This document shows, piece by piece, positions 8,181-16,239 of a stretch of 64,000 bases of DNA. The notes under the pieces were generated by a model. It ran no database searches. It was not told where the DNA came from and was given only the letters and a program-made list of their open reading frames with translations. How positions within the stretch are numbered: position 1 is the stretch's first letter; each line of letters opens with the position of its first letter. The position numbers and the translations under genes were made by a program. The stretch covers positions 1 through 64,000 of the forward strand of contig NZ_JALKIG010000001.1 in the NCBI RefSeq assembly GCF_023051165.1, read 5' to 3'. This DNA is from Veillonella sp. KGMB01456. Lineage in GTDB: Bacteria; Bacillota; Negativicutes; Veillonellales; Veillonellaceae.

Positions 8181-9041
8181 ATGGCTAGGGGTAAATCAAT
8201 TGAATTATTTTTGGCCAATGGGACAGCTGATAGTCTTATTACGGCTGAGTTTTCAAATTGGAACGGTAAAGCAATTAAGATTCCAAGAATTGAAGTGAGT
8301 GAATGTAAACGCACAGATATAAAGGGAGCCGGTGTATATTTTCTGTTTTGCAAGGAAGAGGATGACACTGATTCTGTGTACATTGGTGAAGCTGAAAATA
8401 TTCAAGAAAGATTAATGCAGCATTTAAGAGATTATGCGGCTGAAAAAGAGACGTATTATTGGAATACAGTAGTATTATTTGTAGGTCGAGATTTAAATAA
8501 AGCTCTTATTAGATATCTTGAGTCTCGATTAGTTGATATGGCTAGAGATAGCAAACGTTATTTGGTGTTAACTAAAAATACTTATCGCAAAACGATTTTA
8601 AAAGAATCTCAAATTGCTGCTATGGAAGAATTTCTTGATAATATTAAGGTTTTAATTAATACGTTAGGGTATAAAGTTTTAGAACCTATTGTTCAAAAAA
8701 ATGAGATAACACGTCAAGAATATCCTAAGTTATATTTAAATATTGGAAGTGCAACAGCTACAGCTATGATTACATCTGAAGGTTTTGTATTGTTGTCAGG
8801 AGCTTCTGTTAATGAAAGAACAGCCCCTAGATCATTCAGTTCCGGATTGATTAAATTAAGAGATAAACATTATAAAGCTGGTAGAATTAAAGATTGGAAA
8901 ACAGTTGAAGATATATTATTTTCGAGTTCTTCCACCGCTGCATGTTTTGTCCTTGGATATAATGTTAGTGGGCCAGCAGTATGGAAAAACGAGGACGGTA
9001 AAACTTTAAAAGAGACTGAAGCGGAAAAATCATTCGAATAA
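8181..9041 (+). CDS. GIY-YIG nuclease domain protein with DUF4357
   Basis: About 286 residues. The GIY-YIG catalytic block appears as GVYFLFCKEED then SVYIGEAENIQERLMQHL (about residues 45-80), where the second Tyr-Ile-Gly, the Arg and the family spacing are conserved. The C-terminal part matches DUF4357 (GASVNERTAPRSF, then CFVLGYNVSGPAVWKN). Such proteins are widespread in Firmicutes and Negativicutes with unknown targets. ATG 8181 follows AAAGGAGTG at good spacing. Confidence 0.85.
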   Translation: MARGKSIELFLANGTADSLITAEFSNWNGKAIKIPRIEVSECKRTDIKGAGVYFLFCKEEDDTDSVYIGEAENIQERLMQHLRDYAAEKETYYWNTVVLFVGRDLNKALIRYLESRLVDMARDSKRYLVLTKNTYRKTILKESQIAAMEEFLDNIKVLINTLGYKVLEPIVQKNEITRQEYPKLYLNIGSATATAMITSEGFVLLSGASVNERTAPRSFSSGLIKLRDKHYKAGRIKDWKTVEDILFSSSSTAACFVLGYNVSGPAVWKNEDGKTLKETEAEKSFE

Positions 9042-9124
9042 ATAATGTTTTGGGAATAGTTTAATGATAAAAGCTTAGATTCTTTCGACATTCTACGCAG
9101 CGTAGGTAGCCAGTACCCCCATTT

Positions 9125-9136
9125 TATCTTAAGATA
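9125..9136. promoter_or_regulatory. Palindromic operator upstream of the HTH/iron-domain gene
   Basis: TATCTTAAGATA is a perfect 12-bp palindrome 24 bases before the start of the helix-turn-helix gene. That position suits autorepression by the encoded regulator. Confidence 0.45.
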
Positions 9137-9160
9137 GCCATAGCAAAAGAAAGAGGTGTA

Positions 9161-9760
9161 ATGGCTATGAATTATATATCAGGCACGATGTTAAAAGAAC
9201 TGCGTGAACGCAAGAAGCTCACGCAAAAAGAATTAGCTGAAAAGCTACTTATCAGTGACAAGACGATTTCTAAATGGGAGACCGGCAAGGGTCTACCGGA
9301 TATTACTTTGGTTACGCCATTGGCGGAGGCACTCAGTATCTCCGTAGCAGAATTGTTTGCCGGCGAATATGCTATCAATGATAACTGCTCCGCCAATGTA
9401 AAAAAACTCAAATTTTATGTCTGCCCAATCTGCGGCAATATCATTACAAGTTTTGGTGAAGGTGACTTCAATTGCTGCGGTGTTAAACTACCGGTTCTTA
9501 CTGTAGAAGAAGATTCACCGGAAGAATCTCCGGAACATATCATTAACGTTGAGAAGATTGAGCATGACTTTTTCGTGCATATGGAGCATCCCATGACGAA
9601 ACAGCACTATATTTCCTTTATGGCGTATGTGACATCAGATAGATATACATTAGTGAAACTCTATCCTGAACAAAATGCAGAGTGCCGTTTTATGAGTCGT
9701 GGGCATGGCATTATTTATGCCTATTGTAACCGTCATGGGCTGTTTAAATTGAATGTATAA
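9161..9760 (+). CDS. XRE-type regulator fused to a superoxide-reductase-like (desulfoferrodoxin) domain
   Basis: A 199-residue protein in two parts. Residues 5-65 are a Cro/C1 helix-turn-helix (LTQKELAEKLLISDKTISKW). Residues about 84-199 look like desulfoferrodoxin: a Cys motif (CPICGN then NCCGVKLPVL), then VHMEHPMTKQHYISF and CNRHGLFKL, which carry the His and Cys ligands expected of the SOR iron centre. Known SORs reduce superoxide; fused to a DNA-binding domain, the centre may sense oxygen or superoxide. An AGAGGTGTA ribosome site and a palindrome lie upstream. The gene is convergent with telA. The HTH call is certain; the redox role is inferred. Confidence 0.85.
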   Translation: MAMNYISGTMLKELRERKKLTQKELAEKLLISDKTISKWETGKGLPDITLVTPLAEALSISVAELFAGEYAINDNCSANVKKLKFYVCPICGNIITSFGEGDFNCCGVKLPVLTVEEDSPEESPEHIINVEKIEHDFFVHMEHPMTKQHYISFMAYVTSDRYTLVKLYPEQNAECRFMSRGHGIIYAYCNRHGLFKLNV

Positions 9761-9821
9761 AAGAATCTGAAGAGTTTGTATTAAAAACAGGCAGTAATTG
9801 AACATAAATTGACAAAACTAA

Positions 9822-9859
9822 AGGCCTACAAAGTTAGATATTTCTGACTTTGTAGGCCT
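9822..9859. terminator. Bidirectional terminator between convergent genes
   Basis: A perfect 13-bp stem, AGGCCTACAAAGT with ACTTTGTAGGCCT, around a 12-base loop. It lies between the plus-strand regulator and minus-strand telA and probably serves both. Confidence 0.7.
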
Positions 9860-9917
9860 AATTGTTTATATAGATTTTATAGTATAGCAATACTAGTCAA
9901 TTTGATGATTAAAGCAA

Positions 9918-11078
9918 CTATTTTTGTTCTTCCACCCGCCCCGCACTCTTAAGCAGTGCGTCTTTGAGCTTACCTTCAATCTGCAGCAATTCCTGTTCCG
10001 CAGCTTGGCGTTTTTGGCGTCCTTCACTCTGGATACGGATAGTATCCTCGATGGTAGCGATGAGATCTTCGTTAACCTGCTTAATTGTCTCGATGTCCAC
10101 GATGGCCCGTTCATTTTCAACGGCCGTTTCGTGCGAGTTTTGTTTGAGAAGCGCAGCATTGCGTTTTAAGAGCTCATTGGTAGTTTCGGAAACAGCTTGC
10201 TGCATCTTGAGCGCTTCTTGCTGACGCCCGAGGCCGAGGGCAAGAACCATCTGGTTTTTCCACAATGGAATAGTGTTGTAGATGGCTGTTTGGATGCGGT
10301 CCACCAAAATCTTGTCGTTATTTTGGATGATGCGGATTTGCGGCGCCGTTTGAATGGCAATCATTTTGCTGAGCTTCAAGTCATGCACTTTCTTTTCAAA
10401 CTGAATCACGGAGTTTTTAAAATCCTGCACCACTTGGTGAGCCATCGGATTATCGGAGAGCTGAGCATCGGCTTCCAGCTTAGGAATCGTTACTTCATTA
10501 AGTTCCTGGAGTTTTTCTTCGCCCGCTTGGATGTAGAGCTGAAGCTGTTTGAAGTATTCCAGGTTCTTTTCAAACAAACCGTCAAACATGGCCACGTCTT
10601 TCATGAGCACCATTTTTTGCTTGTCCAGACCGGCTTGAATCTTATCGATTTGAACAGCCAGCGTAGTGTAAGACTCTTTGAGGTTCGCCACTTTTTTGAA
10701 AAGGGAACCGACTACCGGCAGATTGGCCAACATGCCTTTAGTGCCATCCTGCTCTGCTTCGAATTCGTTAACCTGTTTTACCAAGTCGGTAAGCAAGGTG
10801 CCGGCCGCTTCGTGATTCGTGCTTTTCACGGTCGCCAAGATGCTGTCTGAAAACGTCGCAATGTTGTCCTGTGCCGCCATGCCGTATTGGGCGATAGCAT
10901 TGGACGTCACTAAATCGATGGAGTTTTTGATTTGATCTACTTGTTTACGTTCTTCCGGCGTGAGCGTCTCTACTTGTTGGTTAACGCGAACCAATTCCGT
11001 TGTTTCAATGGTTGGTGTATCTTCCGTAGCTTCTGCCTGTTTCTTCGCTAAGAGGTCGTTCAAATTAATTTCAGCCAT
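9918..11078 (-). CDS. telA: TelA family toxic-anion-resistance protein
   Basis: A 386-residue TelA/KlaA family protein. The family spans almost the whole chain, is mainly helical and has the usual length. Recognisable segments include RVNQQVETLTPEERKQVDQI near residue 30, the helical core (LPVVGSLFKKVANLKESYT) and KNQMVLALGLGRQQEALKMQ toward the C-terminus. TelA was linked to tellurite resistance on plasmids, and chromosomal copies act in envelope stress by unclear means. Together with the upstream xpaC gene it forms a conserved pair on the minus strand. Start ATG 11078 has AAAGTAGGGTG ahead of it. Confidence 0.92.
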   Translation of the reverse strand: MAEINLNDLLAKKQAEATEDTPTIETTELVRVNQQVETLTPEERKQVDQIKNSIDLVTSNAIAQYGMAAQDNIATFSDSILATVKSTNHEAAGTLLTDLVKQVNEFEAEQDGTKGMLANLPVVGSLFKKVANLKESYTTLAVQIDKIQAGLDKQKMVLMKDVAMFDGLFEKNLEYFKQLQLYIQAGEEKLQELNEVTIPKLEADAQLSDNPMAHQVVQDFKNSVIQFEKKVHDLKLSKMIAIQTAPQIRIIQNNDKILVDRIQTAIYNTIPLWKNQMVLALGLGRQQEALKMQQAVSETTNELLKRNAALLKQNSHETAVENERAIVDIETIKQVNEDLIATIEDTIRIQSEGRQKRQAAEQELLQIEGKLKDALLKSAGRVEEQK

Positions 11079-11148
11079 AATTGCACCCTACTTTCGTCTA
11101 CGATTTAAAAATTAACCAATGTTGCTGCCCAACTTCACGCAAGGTACA

Positions 11149-11239
11149 GGTGGGGATTCTGAGCCATATATTAGATGGGTATCCTACGCCATGCCTTAGG
11201 TGGGAATTCTGCACCCTGCATTAGGGTGGGTATCCTGCG
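11149..11239. repeat. Four-unit 25-bp degenerate tandem repeat between xpaC and telA
   Basis: Units start at 11149, 11174, 11199 and 11224, each opening with (G)GTGGG or GATGGG followed by ATTCTG or TATCCT and ending near TTA. The units are imperfect but phased at 25 bp. They occupy most of the gap between the two co-directional genes; no coding sequence is seen there. Confidence 0.75.
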
Positions 11240-11244
11240 TTCAT

Positions 11245-11937
11245 TTACTTACGATTTAAAAATTTATCACTAAGCTCAATCAGGGAATTGATGAGAGGAT
11301 TATTCGCTTTAGTGATTGGTGGACGCTCTTGAATATTCGGATTGAGCCCGTCCGCCGACATATTCTCCCTCATGACCTTCATCTCCGCATCGAGATCGAT
11401 GAGCTGTGAGTTAAGAACCTTGGTAAACTGATCGGCATAGGCTTCGTCGTAATAATGGAGGAGCTGTTTGATCTCTCGTTTAGAATGTTCCACTTCTGGC
11501 TCCTGAAGACCGGTCCGATCCAATTCTTTGTATTTTTGCACCAATAAGATGGCGCGGTCCTGATAATAATCGATGAAACGGCGCGCCAGCCCGATACGTT
11601 CCGGATGCTCTTGCAGATAGGTCAGAAAGTTCTTGGCAATACCTTGTGTTTTTTGTAACTGCTTGCGGAACGATTTATCGTTTAACGTTTTGATTTCCCG
11701 CTCCATTTTGTTGTAGTCCGTAATGGCTTTATTAAAAAGCTCCGTGTTGAAGCGGTCCAGCTCTTTGTTACCGCTGTTGAATTTTAGCTTAGGGTTAAAA
11801 CTCTTTTTCCAACGAATGGCACGGTAAAGAGCCAAAAAACCAAGGATAACAAGGCTTGTTGTTTCAAAACCGGAAAAATAAGATTCCGTTGAAAGGGTGA
11901 AGCAAAAAACTGCTATAAATAACCAAAAATATCGCAT
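11245..11937 (-). CDS. XpaC-like membrane protein
   Basis: About 230 residues. Two hydrophobic segments lie at the N-terminus (YFWLFIAVFCFTL and TTSLVILGFLALYRAI), followed by a long helical cytoplasmic domain ending in LNSQLIDLDAEMKVMRENM, a signature of the XpaC family (named for 5-bromo-4-chloroindolyl phosphate hydrolysis in Bacillus). The function is unclear, but XpaC and TelA are regularly encoded together, as here. ATG 11937 is chosen because AGGAGG lies at ideal distance; the open frame extends upstream to 12012 without a ribosome site. Confidence 0.82.
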   Translation of the reverse strand: MRYFWLFIAVFCFTLSTESYFSGFETTSLVILGFLALYRAIRWKKSFNPKLKFNSGNKELDRFNTELFNKAITDYNKMEREIKTLNDKSFRKQLQKTQGIAKNFLTYLQEHPERIGLARRFIDYYQDRAILLVQKYKELDRTGLQEPEVEHSKREIKQLLHYYDEAYADQFTKVLNSQLIDLDAEMKVMRENMSADGLNPNIQERPPITKANNPLINSLIELSDKFLNRK

Positions 11938-12165
11938 GTATGGTTCCTCCTTAATATGAAGAATCGCTTGTATTAATTTTATCATATTTTCATAAGCTCT
12001 GCCGATATCCATTTAGAACTCACAGGTGATAAATAGACCAATCGGGCGTGAAGTAAAAGGCATGCGAATATAGTCTGAGGGCCGTAGATTGACGAGGAAG
12101 TTTCTTAAGCCTATTTATTACATACTTGAAGAAATGCCGAAGAAAAGCTTGAAGAAAAACTCGAC

Positions 12166-12274
12166 AAAAAAATGCGGAATCCGCAATAAAAATTCGAATT
12201 GTCTTGAAGCAAGTTAATATCATTGCTATAATATAGTCGAGGAAAAAATGCGGAATCCGCAATAAAATTTCGAA
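12166..12274. repeat. Two near-identical 33-bp operator-like repeats
   Basis: Copies at 12166-12198 and 12243-12274 share an A-run, TGCGGA-A-TCCGCA (an inverted repeat), AATAAAA and TTCGAA. The palindrome centres are 76 bp apart, about seven helical turns, one upstream and one just downstream of a strong promoter. The rest of 11938-12297 has no gene that I can support. Confidence 0.75.
12204..12232 (+). promoter_or_regulatory. Promoter of the DUF4143 ATPase gene
   Basis: TTGAAG (12204-12209) and TATAAT (12227-12232) with a 17-base spacer. The downstream palindrome would overlap the first transcribed bases, so a repressor bound to both copies could shut it off. Confidence 0.65.
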
Positions 12275-12297
12275 ATATGAAGTGAGGTGAGAATATA

Positions 12298-13602
12298 ATG
12301 GAATTTGCCAGAGCGGAATATATTGAAAAATTAGTGGCTAAAAAACATAATGGTAGAATCAAAGTGATAACGGGGATTCGAAGATGCGGAAAGTCGTATT
12401 TACTTTTTAAATTATTTGTTAATTACTTACATCAAAATAATGTTCATGATAATCAAATTGTCCAATTAGCTCTCGATGAAATTGGCAATGCCAAATATAG
12501 AAATCCAATCGAGTTGGACGCGTATCTTAGATCGCAAATAGAGAGAACTTCAACACAATATTATATTTTAATTGACGAGATTCAATTTGTAGCTGAGATT
12601 AAGAATCCATACGTTAATGATAATACAGCAAAATTAACCTTCATAGATGTTTTGCTGGGGTTAATGAAGTTGCCTAATGTGGATATTTATGTAACCGGTA
12701 GTAATTCTAAAATGCTATCTTCAGATATTCTTACCCAATTTCGGGATCGTGCGGATGAAATTCAAGTATATCCTCTTTCCTTTGCAGAAATGTATGAAAA
12801 ATATGAGGGACCGGAACGCAATGCATGGCTTGATTATTATACCTATGGCGGGATGCCGGTAGTTTTTTCACTACAAACGCACGAAGAAAAGAGTAAGTAT
12901 TTAAGTGATTTATTTTTGCGAACCTATTTAAAGGATGTAGTAGAACGTTATCAAATTCAAAATGATACGTCCATTTTGGAAGATTTATTAAATATTATTG
13001 CTTCCAGTATAGGATCTTTAACGAATCCGACAAAATTAGCTAATACTTTTTTGAGTAAAAAACAAGTTAAAATCAATTCGACTACAATCAGTAGATATTT
13101 GAGTTATTTTGTTGATGCTTTTTTAATAAAGCAAGCTAATCGATATGATGTTAAAGGAAAAAAATATATCAAAACACCGTTAAAATATTATTACACTGAT
13201 GTGGGTATACGAAATGCAAGATTAAGTTTTCGTCAACAGGAAGAAAACCATATTATGGAAAATGTTTTGTACTGTGACTTAGTACGTCGGGGCTATAATG
13301 TGGATGTAGGTGTTGTTGAGGAGTATATTAGAACTGATTCCGGTAAAAATACTCGTAAGCAATTGGAAGTTGATTTTATAGTCAATCAATCCAATCAGAG
13401 ATACTACATACAATCGGCGCTATCGATTGATAAACCTGAAAAACGAAATCAGGAAATAGCTTCATTACTGCGGATCCCGGATTCGTTTGGCAAACTTGTG
13501 GTTATACGTGACTATATTAAACCTTGGCGTGATGATAATGGGATTGTTTATGTTGGCGTAGAGCAGTTCCTGTTAAATAAAGATATTACTCGATTATTTT
13601 AA
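12298..13602 (+). CDS. AAA ATPase with C-terminal DUF4143
   Basis: A 434-residue protein of the standard size for this family. Walker A is GIRRCGKSYLL (about residues 26-36), Walker B is YYILIDEIQFV (about 92-102), and YVTGSNSKML follows as a sensor-like strand. DUF4143 occupies the C-terminal half, ending in a nuclease-fold-like strand pair (LEVDFIVNQS then RYYIQSAL). The family is abundant and of unknown role; some members cluster with defence or mobile genes. GAGGTGAG precedes the ATG. The promoter with twin palindromes indicates repression. Confidence 0.9.
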   Translation: MEFARAEYIEKLVAKKHNGRIKVITGIRRCGKSYLLFKLFVNYLHQNNVHDNQIVQLALDEIGNAKYRNPIELDAYLRSQIERTSTQYYILIDEIQFVAEIKNPYVNDNTAKLTFIDVLLGLMKLPNVDIYVTGSNSKMLSSDILTQFRDRADEIQVYPLSFAEMYEKYEGPERNAWLDYYTYGGMPVVFSLQTHEEKSKYLSDLFLRTYLKDVVERYQIQNDTSILEDLLNIIASSIGSLTNPTKLANTFLSKKQVKINSTTISRYLSYFVDAFLIKQANRYDVKGKKYIKTPLKYYYTDVGIRNARLSFRQQEENHIMENVLYCDLVRRGYNVDVGVVEEYIRTDSGKNTRKQLEVDFIVNQSNQRYYIQSALSIDKPEKRNQEIASLLRIPDSFGKLVVIRDYIKPWRDDNGIVYVGVEQFLLNKDITRLF

Positions 13603-13614
13603 TAGTGTTATTTT

Positions 13615-13646
13615 GGCAATCATTTGATTAAATGATTGCCTGTTTT
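13615..13646 (+). terminator. Terminator of the DUF4143 ATPase gene
   Basis: GGCAATCATTT and AAATGATTGCC form a perfect 11-bp stem with a 4-base loop, followed by TGTTTT, 13 bases after the stop codon. Confidence 0.8.
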
Positions 13647-13727
13647 ACTTTAAAAATCAGTTAAATAGATCGGCCCACGTTTAATATTTAATAGATAAAT
13701 AAATTAGTAGATTAGAATTAAAATAGC

Positions 13728-13775
13728 AACCAAAACAATAACCAAAACAATAACCAAAACAATAACCCAAACAAC
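13728..13775. repeat. 12-bp tandem repeat, four units
   Basis: Three exact copies of AACCAAAACAAT and a fourth with two changes lie directly upstream of an inverted repeat and a promoter. No reading frame is likely here. Confidence 0.85.
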
Positions 13776-13786
13776 AACCAAGTGAA

Positions 13787-13835
13787 AAATGGTTGTTTAA
13801 AACCATTTGACTTCGTGTAATTTTGGTTGTACAAT
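13787..13835 (+). promoter_or_regulatory. Promoter with overlapping inverted repeat, leading into the repeat array
   Basis: TTGACT (13807-13812) and TACAAT (13830-13835) with a 17-base spacer. AAATGGTT/AACCATTT (13787-13808) overlaps the -35 box and reads as an operator. Transcription from here would give a leader of about 440 bases, all non-coding, before the methylase-like gene at 14282. Confidence 0.6.
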
Positions 13836-13938
13836 GAAAGTGCAGAGAGGGGTTGAAGCTCATAAATAGGAGAAAGCTCCTTAGAGGCTTAAGCGTAATA
13901 TACGGATGAGTCAATAACCGGTAGGCCTGAAACAATGT

Positions 13939-14240
13939 ATCCGGTAAAAGTGTTAGCTCATCCGGCAAGAGTGTTAGTTTATCTAGTAAGAGTGTTGCTT
14001 CATCCTGTAAAGGAGGTTTTAAAATCATCTAGTAAGAACGTTTTAAATTTTTTTAGCATTCTTTAAAATGGTTATACAAAACCAAAAAGAATAAAAGTGT
14101 TAGTCAATAGATTATCTAGTAAGCCCAAAAGTTATCTAGTAAATCTAAAAAGTATCTAGTCAGCAAAAACCATCTAGTAGAAAATATCTAGTAAAAACTA
14201 TCTAGTAAACCCATAAATTCATCTAGTTAGCTTACTAGAT
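13939..14240. repeat. Array of ATCTAGTAA-type repeats upstream of the methylase-like gene
   Basis: ATCTAGT occurs at 13981, 14027, 14114, 14134, 14154, 14172, 14186, 14200 and 14221, then inverted (ACTAGAT) at 14234. Degenerate relatives at 13939, 13959 and 14001 share a 20-21-bp unit of the type ATCYRGTAAGAGTGTTAGCT. Intervals range from 13 to 25 bases, apart from one 87-base gap. No coding sequence is seen between 13647 and 14281. Confidence 0.85.
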
Positions 14241-14281
14241 AAAAACGGACGAATTTGTATTCACGTAAGGAGGAGTTAGTT

Positions 14282-16213
14282 ATGTTAGGTTATTCAATTG
14301 GTATGTTAAAAGAATTCAGTGAGGATGTTCTTGAAAAGTTTGTCGGCAAAGTGGCGAGTGTTTTCGAATATTACTATTATGATTCTGACGATGATTTACC
14401 ACTTATCCCGTTCAAGGACAGCATTTTGTTTGCTACGTTAATGTTCACTATGAAACGTCATAGACTTACTGAAAGCGAGGCAGAGGACTACATTGCAAAA
14501 GAGGTTAAGCTGCCTTCAATTAAAAAGGATTATATTGATTTGAGACAATACTATCCGAACGTATTACCACCTTTAGAGCCTTGTAAAACGGAAGAGCTAT
14601 TTGCCTATATCCTTCTCGCCGAGCCAATTATTCGGTCGAAGTCTGAATACAATGTGGGAAGAAGTATTAATCGCTTGTTTGTTGAATTGTTAAGAGGTCA
14701 AGAGTCTGTATACGACTGGGGGTTTGCACAAGGTCAATTTCTGATTCAGTCACTCTTGAAAAATTCTTCAAAACCACAGGTATCGGGGATTGAAGTGAAA
14801 GAAAGTAACTATGTAGTTACTAAAATTCGGATGTGCATGGTGGGTGAAGCAGCAGACCTTCAACTGGGAAACCTTTTTATTGAAAAACAGGCCAATAGTG
14901 AAGGGGCCGCCGCCGTTATTTGCCCACCGCGTAAAAACCCGCTAACGGAGATTCAATATCGTGGCTATTATTTACAAAGCTCACTGGCTGAGTTGTTTTA
15001 TAGCAGTTCAGACAGAGCTATGCATAACGGAGAATGGCCCTATGTTCTTAAAGCGTTGGATTCACTGCAACCCGGCGGTAAACTCATGGCCCTTACATCG
15101 ACTGAGGCCGCTTCAGATAAACTTTATAGGGCGATTCGTCGTAAACTGCTTGAAGAAGGTTTGGTGGAGAGCGTTATCTTATTATCGAATCGCCTGATTC
15201 CGGGAAATAAGAAAGCCGCTATCCTCTGGATTTTTTCAAAAAAAGATAATCGCTACGTACGCATGATTAATGCCGGTGAAATCAGGACTAAGAGAGAGCC
15301 GGTGTACTATTTATCGGACGAGAATATAAAACAGATTGCCGATCTTTATCGCTATGGTGAAAAATACACGGGAACTATGACTGATGACGAAACTGTCATT
15401 GAAGATATAGTGAGGGATGTAGCTGTTGAAGACCTCTTGAAGGCCCCTATGTCTCATAGACGGCACCATCGTTTTGATGACGAAGAAATTGTTAACGTAT
15501 GGAATTTAGGCCGGGATGAAGGGCCGCAATGTGATTTGGCGCCGGATCGATACACCAATAGAAACGCTACGGCAACGACTGATACGGAGGAGCTGTTTAA
15601 GGGTCCATCCTATTTCCTCGGCGATGTGTGCAAGATTCGACGTGGCGCCGATGAAAAAGTCGATGAGTCGGATACGGCGGATACCGGTGATTTGGCAAAA
15701 TACATTACGCCGAAACATCTAAATAACCGCACGATTGATGTTTTGAAAATGCCTTCGCTTACGACAGTCACAGTAACGGGAAATCGGAAACCGCTGAAGA
15801 CAAACACAATTATTATGAGTAAATCGGCACCGTTTAAATTCGGCTTTATCGATGATTTGAAGGGGCGCAATGTATATTGCAGCGGCAATACCTATAAGCT
15901 GACCGTTGATGAAAATGAAATAAATTCCATCTATTTGTTTATGTATCTGACTTCGGATTTGGCAAAAGAACAATTGACTCGAATTAGTGAAAACATGAAT
16001 CCTTCATCGCGCACGAAGACAATCAGTATCACCGATTTAGGGGAGGTTCAAATTCCAATCGTGCCTCGTGACGAACAAGAGATGCTTGCTAAGGAATTTT
16101 TGAAAATGGCAGCTGAAGAAGAAAACATTCAAAGGCAATTAGATACGATTTCAGAAGGCAAAAAGGCACTCATTGAGAACGCGATGGCTAAAGCAGAACA
16201 AGAGAATAAATAG
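14282..16213 (+). CDS. Degenerate type I methylase (HsdM-like) fused to an HsdS-like specificity domain
   Basis: About 643 residues. The middle part (about 170-350) has the N6-adenine methylase fold of HsdM (VYDWGFAQGQFLI, LKALDSLQPGGKLMALTS, LIPGNKKAAILWIFSKK). The catalytic NPPY/F motif reads ICPPRKNPL, and the AdoMet motif I is not evident, so methylation is doubtful. From about 440 on it resembles a type I target-recognition domain (FLGDVCKIRRGA, then TKTISITDLGEVQIPIVPRD) with a closing coiled coil. No hsdR partner is adjacent. ATG 14282 follows AAGGAGGAG. It may be a DNA-binding pseudo-methylase. Confidence 0.75.
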   Translation: MLGYSIGMLKEFSEDVLEKFVGKVASVFEYYYYDSDDDLPLIPFKDSILFATLMFTMKRHRLTESEAEDYIAKEVKLPSIKKDYIDLRQYYPNVLPPLEPCKTEELFAYILLAEPIIRSKSEYNVGRSINRLFVELLRGQESVYDWGFAQGQFLIQSLLKNSSKPQVSGIEVKESNYVVTKIRMCMVGEAADLQLGNLFIEKQANSEGAAAVICPPRKNPLTEIQYRGYYLQSSLAELFYSSSDRAMHNGEWPYVLKALDSLQPGGKLMALTSTEAASDKLYRAIRRKLLEEGLVESVILLSNRLIPGNKKAAILWIFSKKDNRYVRMINAGEIRTKREPVYYLSDENIKQIADLYRYGEKYTGTMTDDETVIEDIVRDVAVEDLLKAPMSHRRHHRFDDEEIVNVWNLGRDEGPQCDLAPDRYTNRNATATTDTEELFKGPSYFLGDVCKIRRGADEKVDESDTADTGDLAKYITPKHLNNRTIDVLKMPSLTTVTVTGNRKPLKTNTIIMSKSAPFKFGFIDDLKGRNVYCSGNTYKLTVDENEINSIYLFMYLTSDLAKEQLTRISENMNPSSRTKTISITDLGEVQIPIVPRDEQEMLAKEFLKMAAEEENIQRQLDTISEGKKALIENAMAKAEQENK

Positions 16214-16239
16214 GATTTTGTATAGTGAGGAGGATGTGT

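Noticed and set aside
13681-14028. 115-residue minus-strand ORF
   Set aside because: Its Gly-Tyr-Cys-Phe repeat is the reverse reading of the 12-bp and 21-bp repeats; there is no ribosome site.
13939-14240. CRISPR-like array
   Set aside because: Repeats are only 7-9 bases exact, intervals are irregular and too short for spacers, and no cas gene is in the window.
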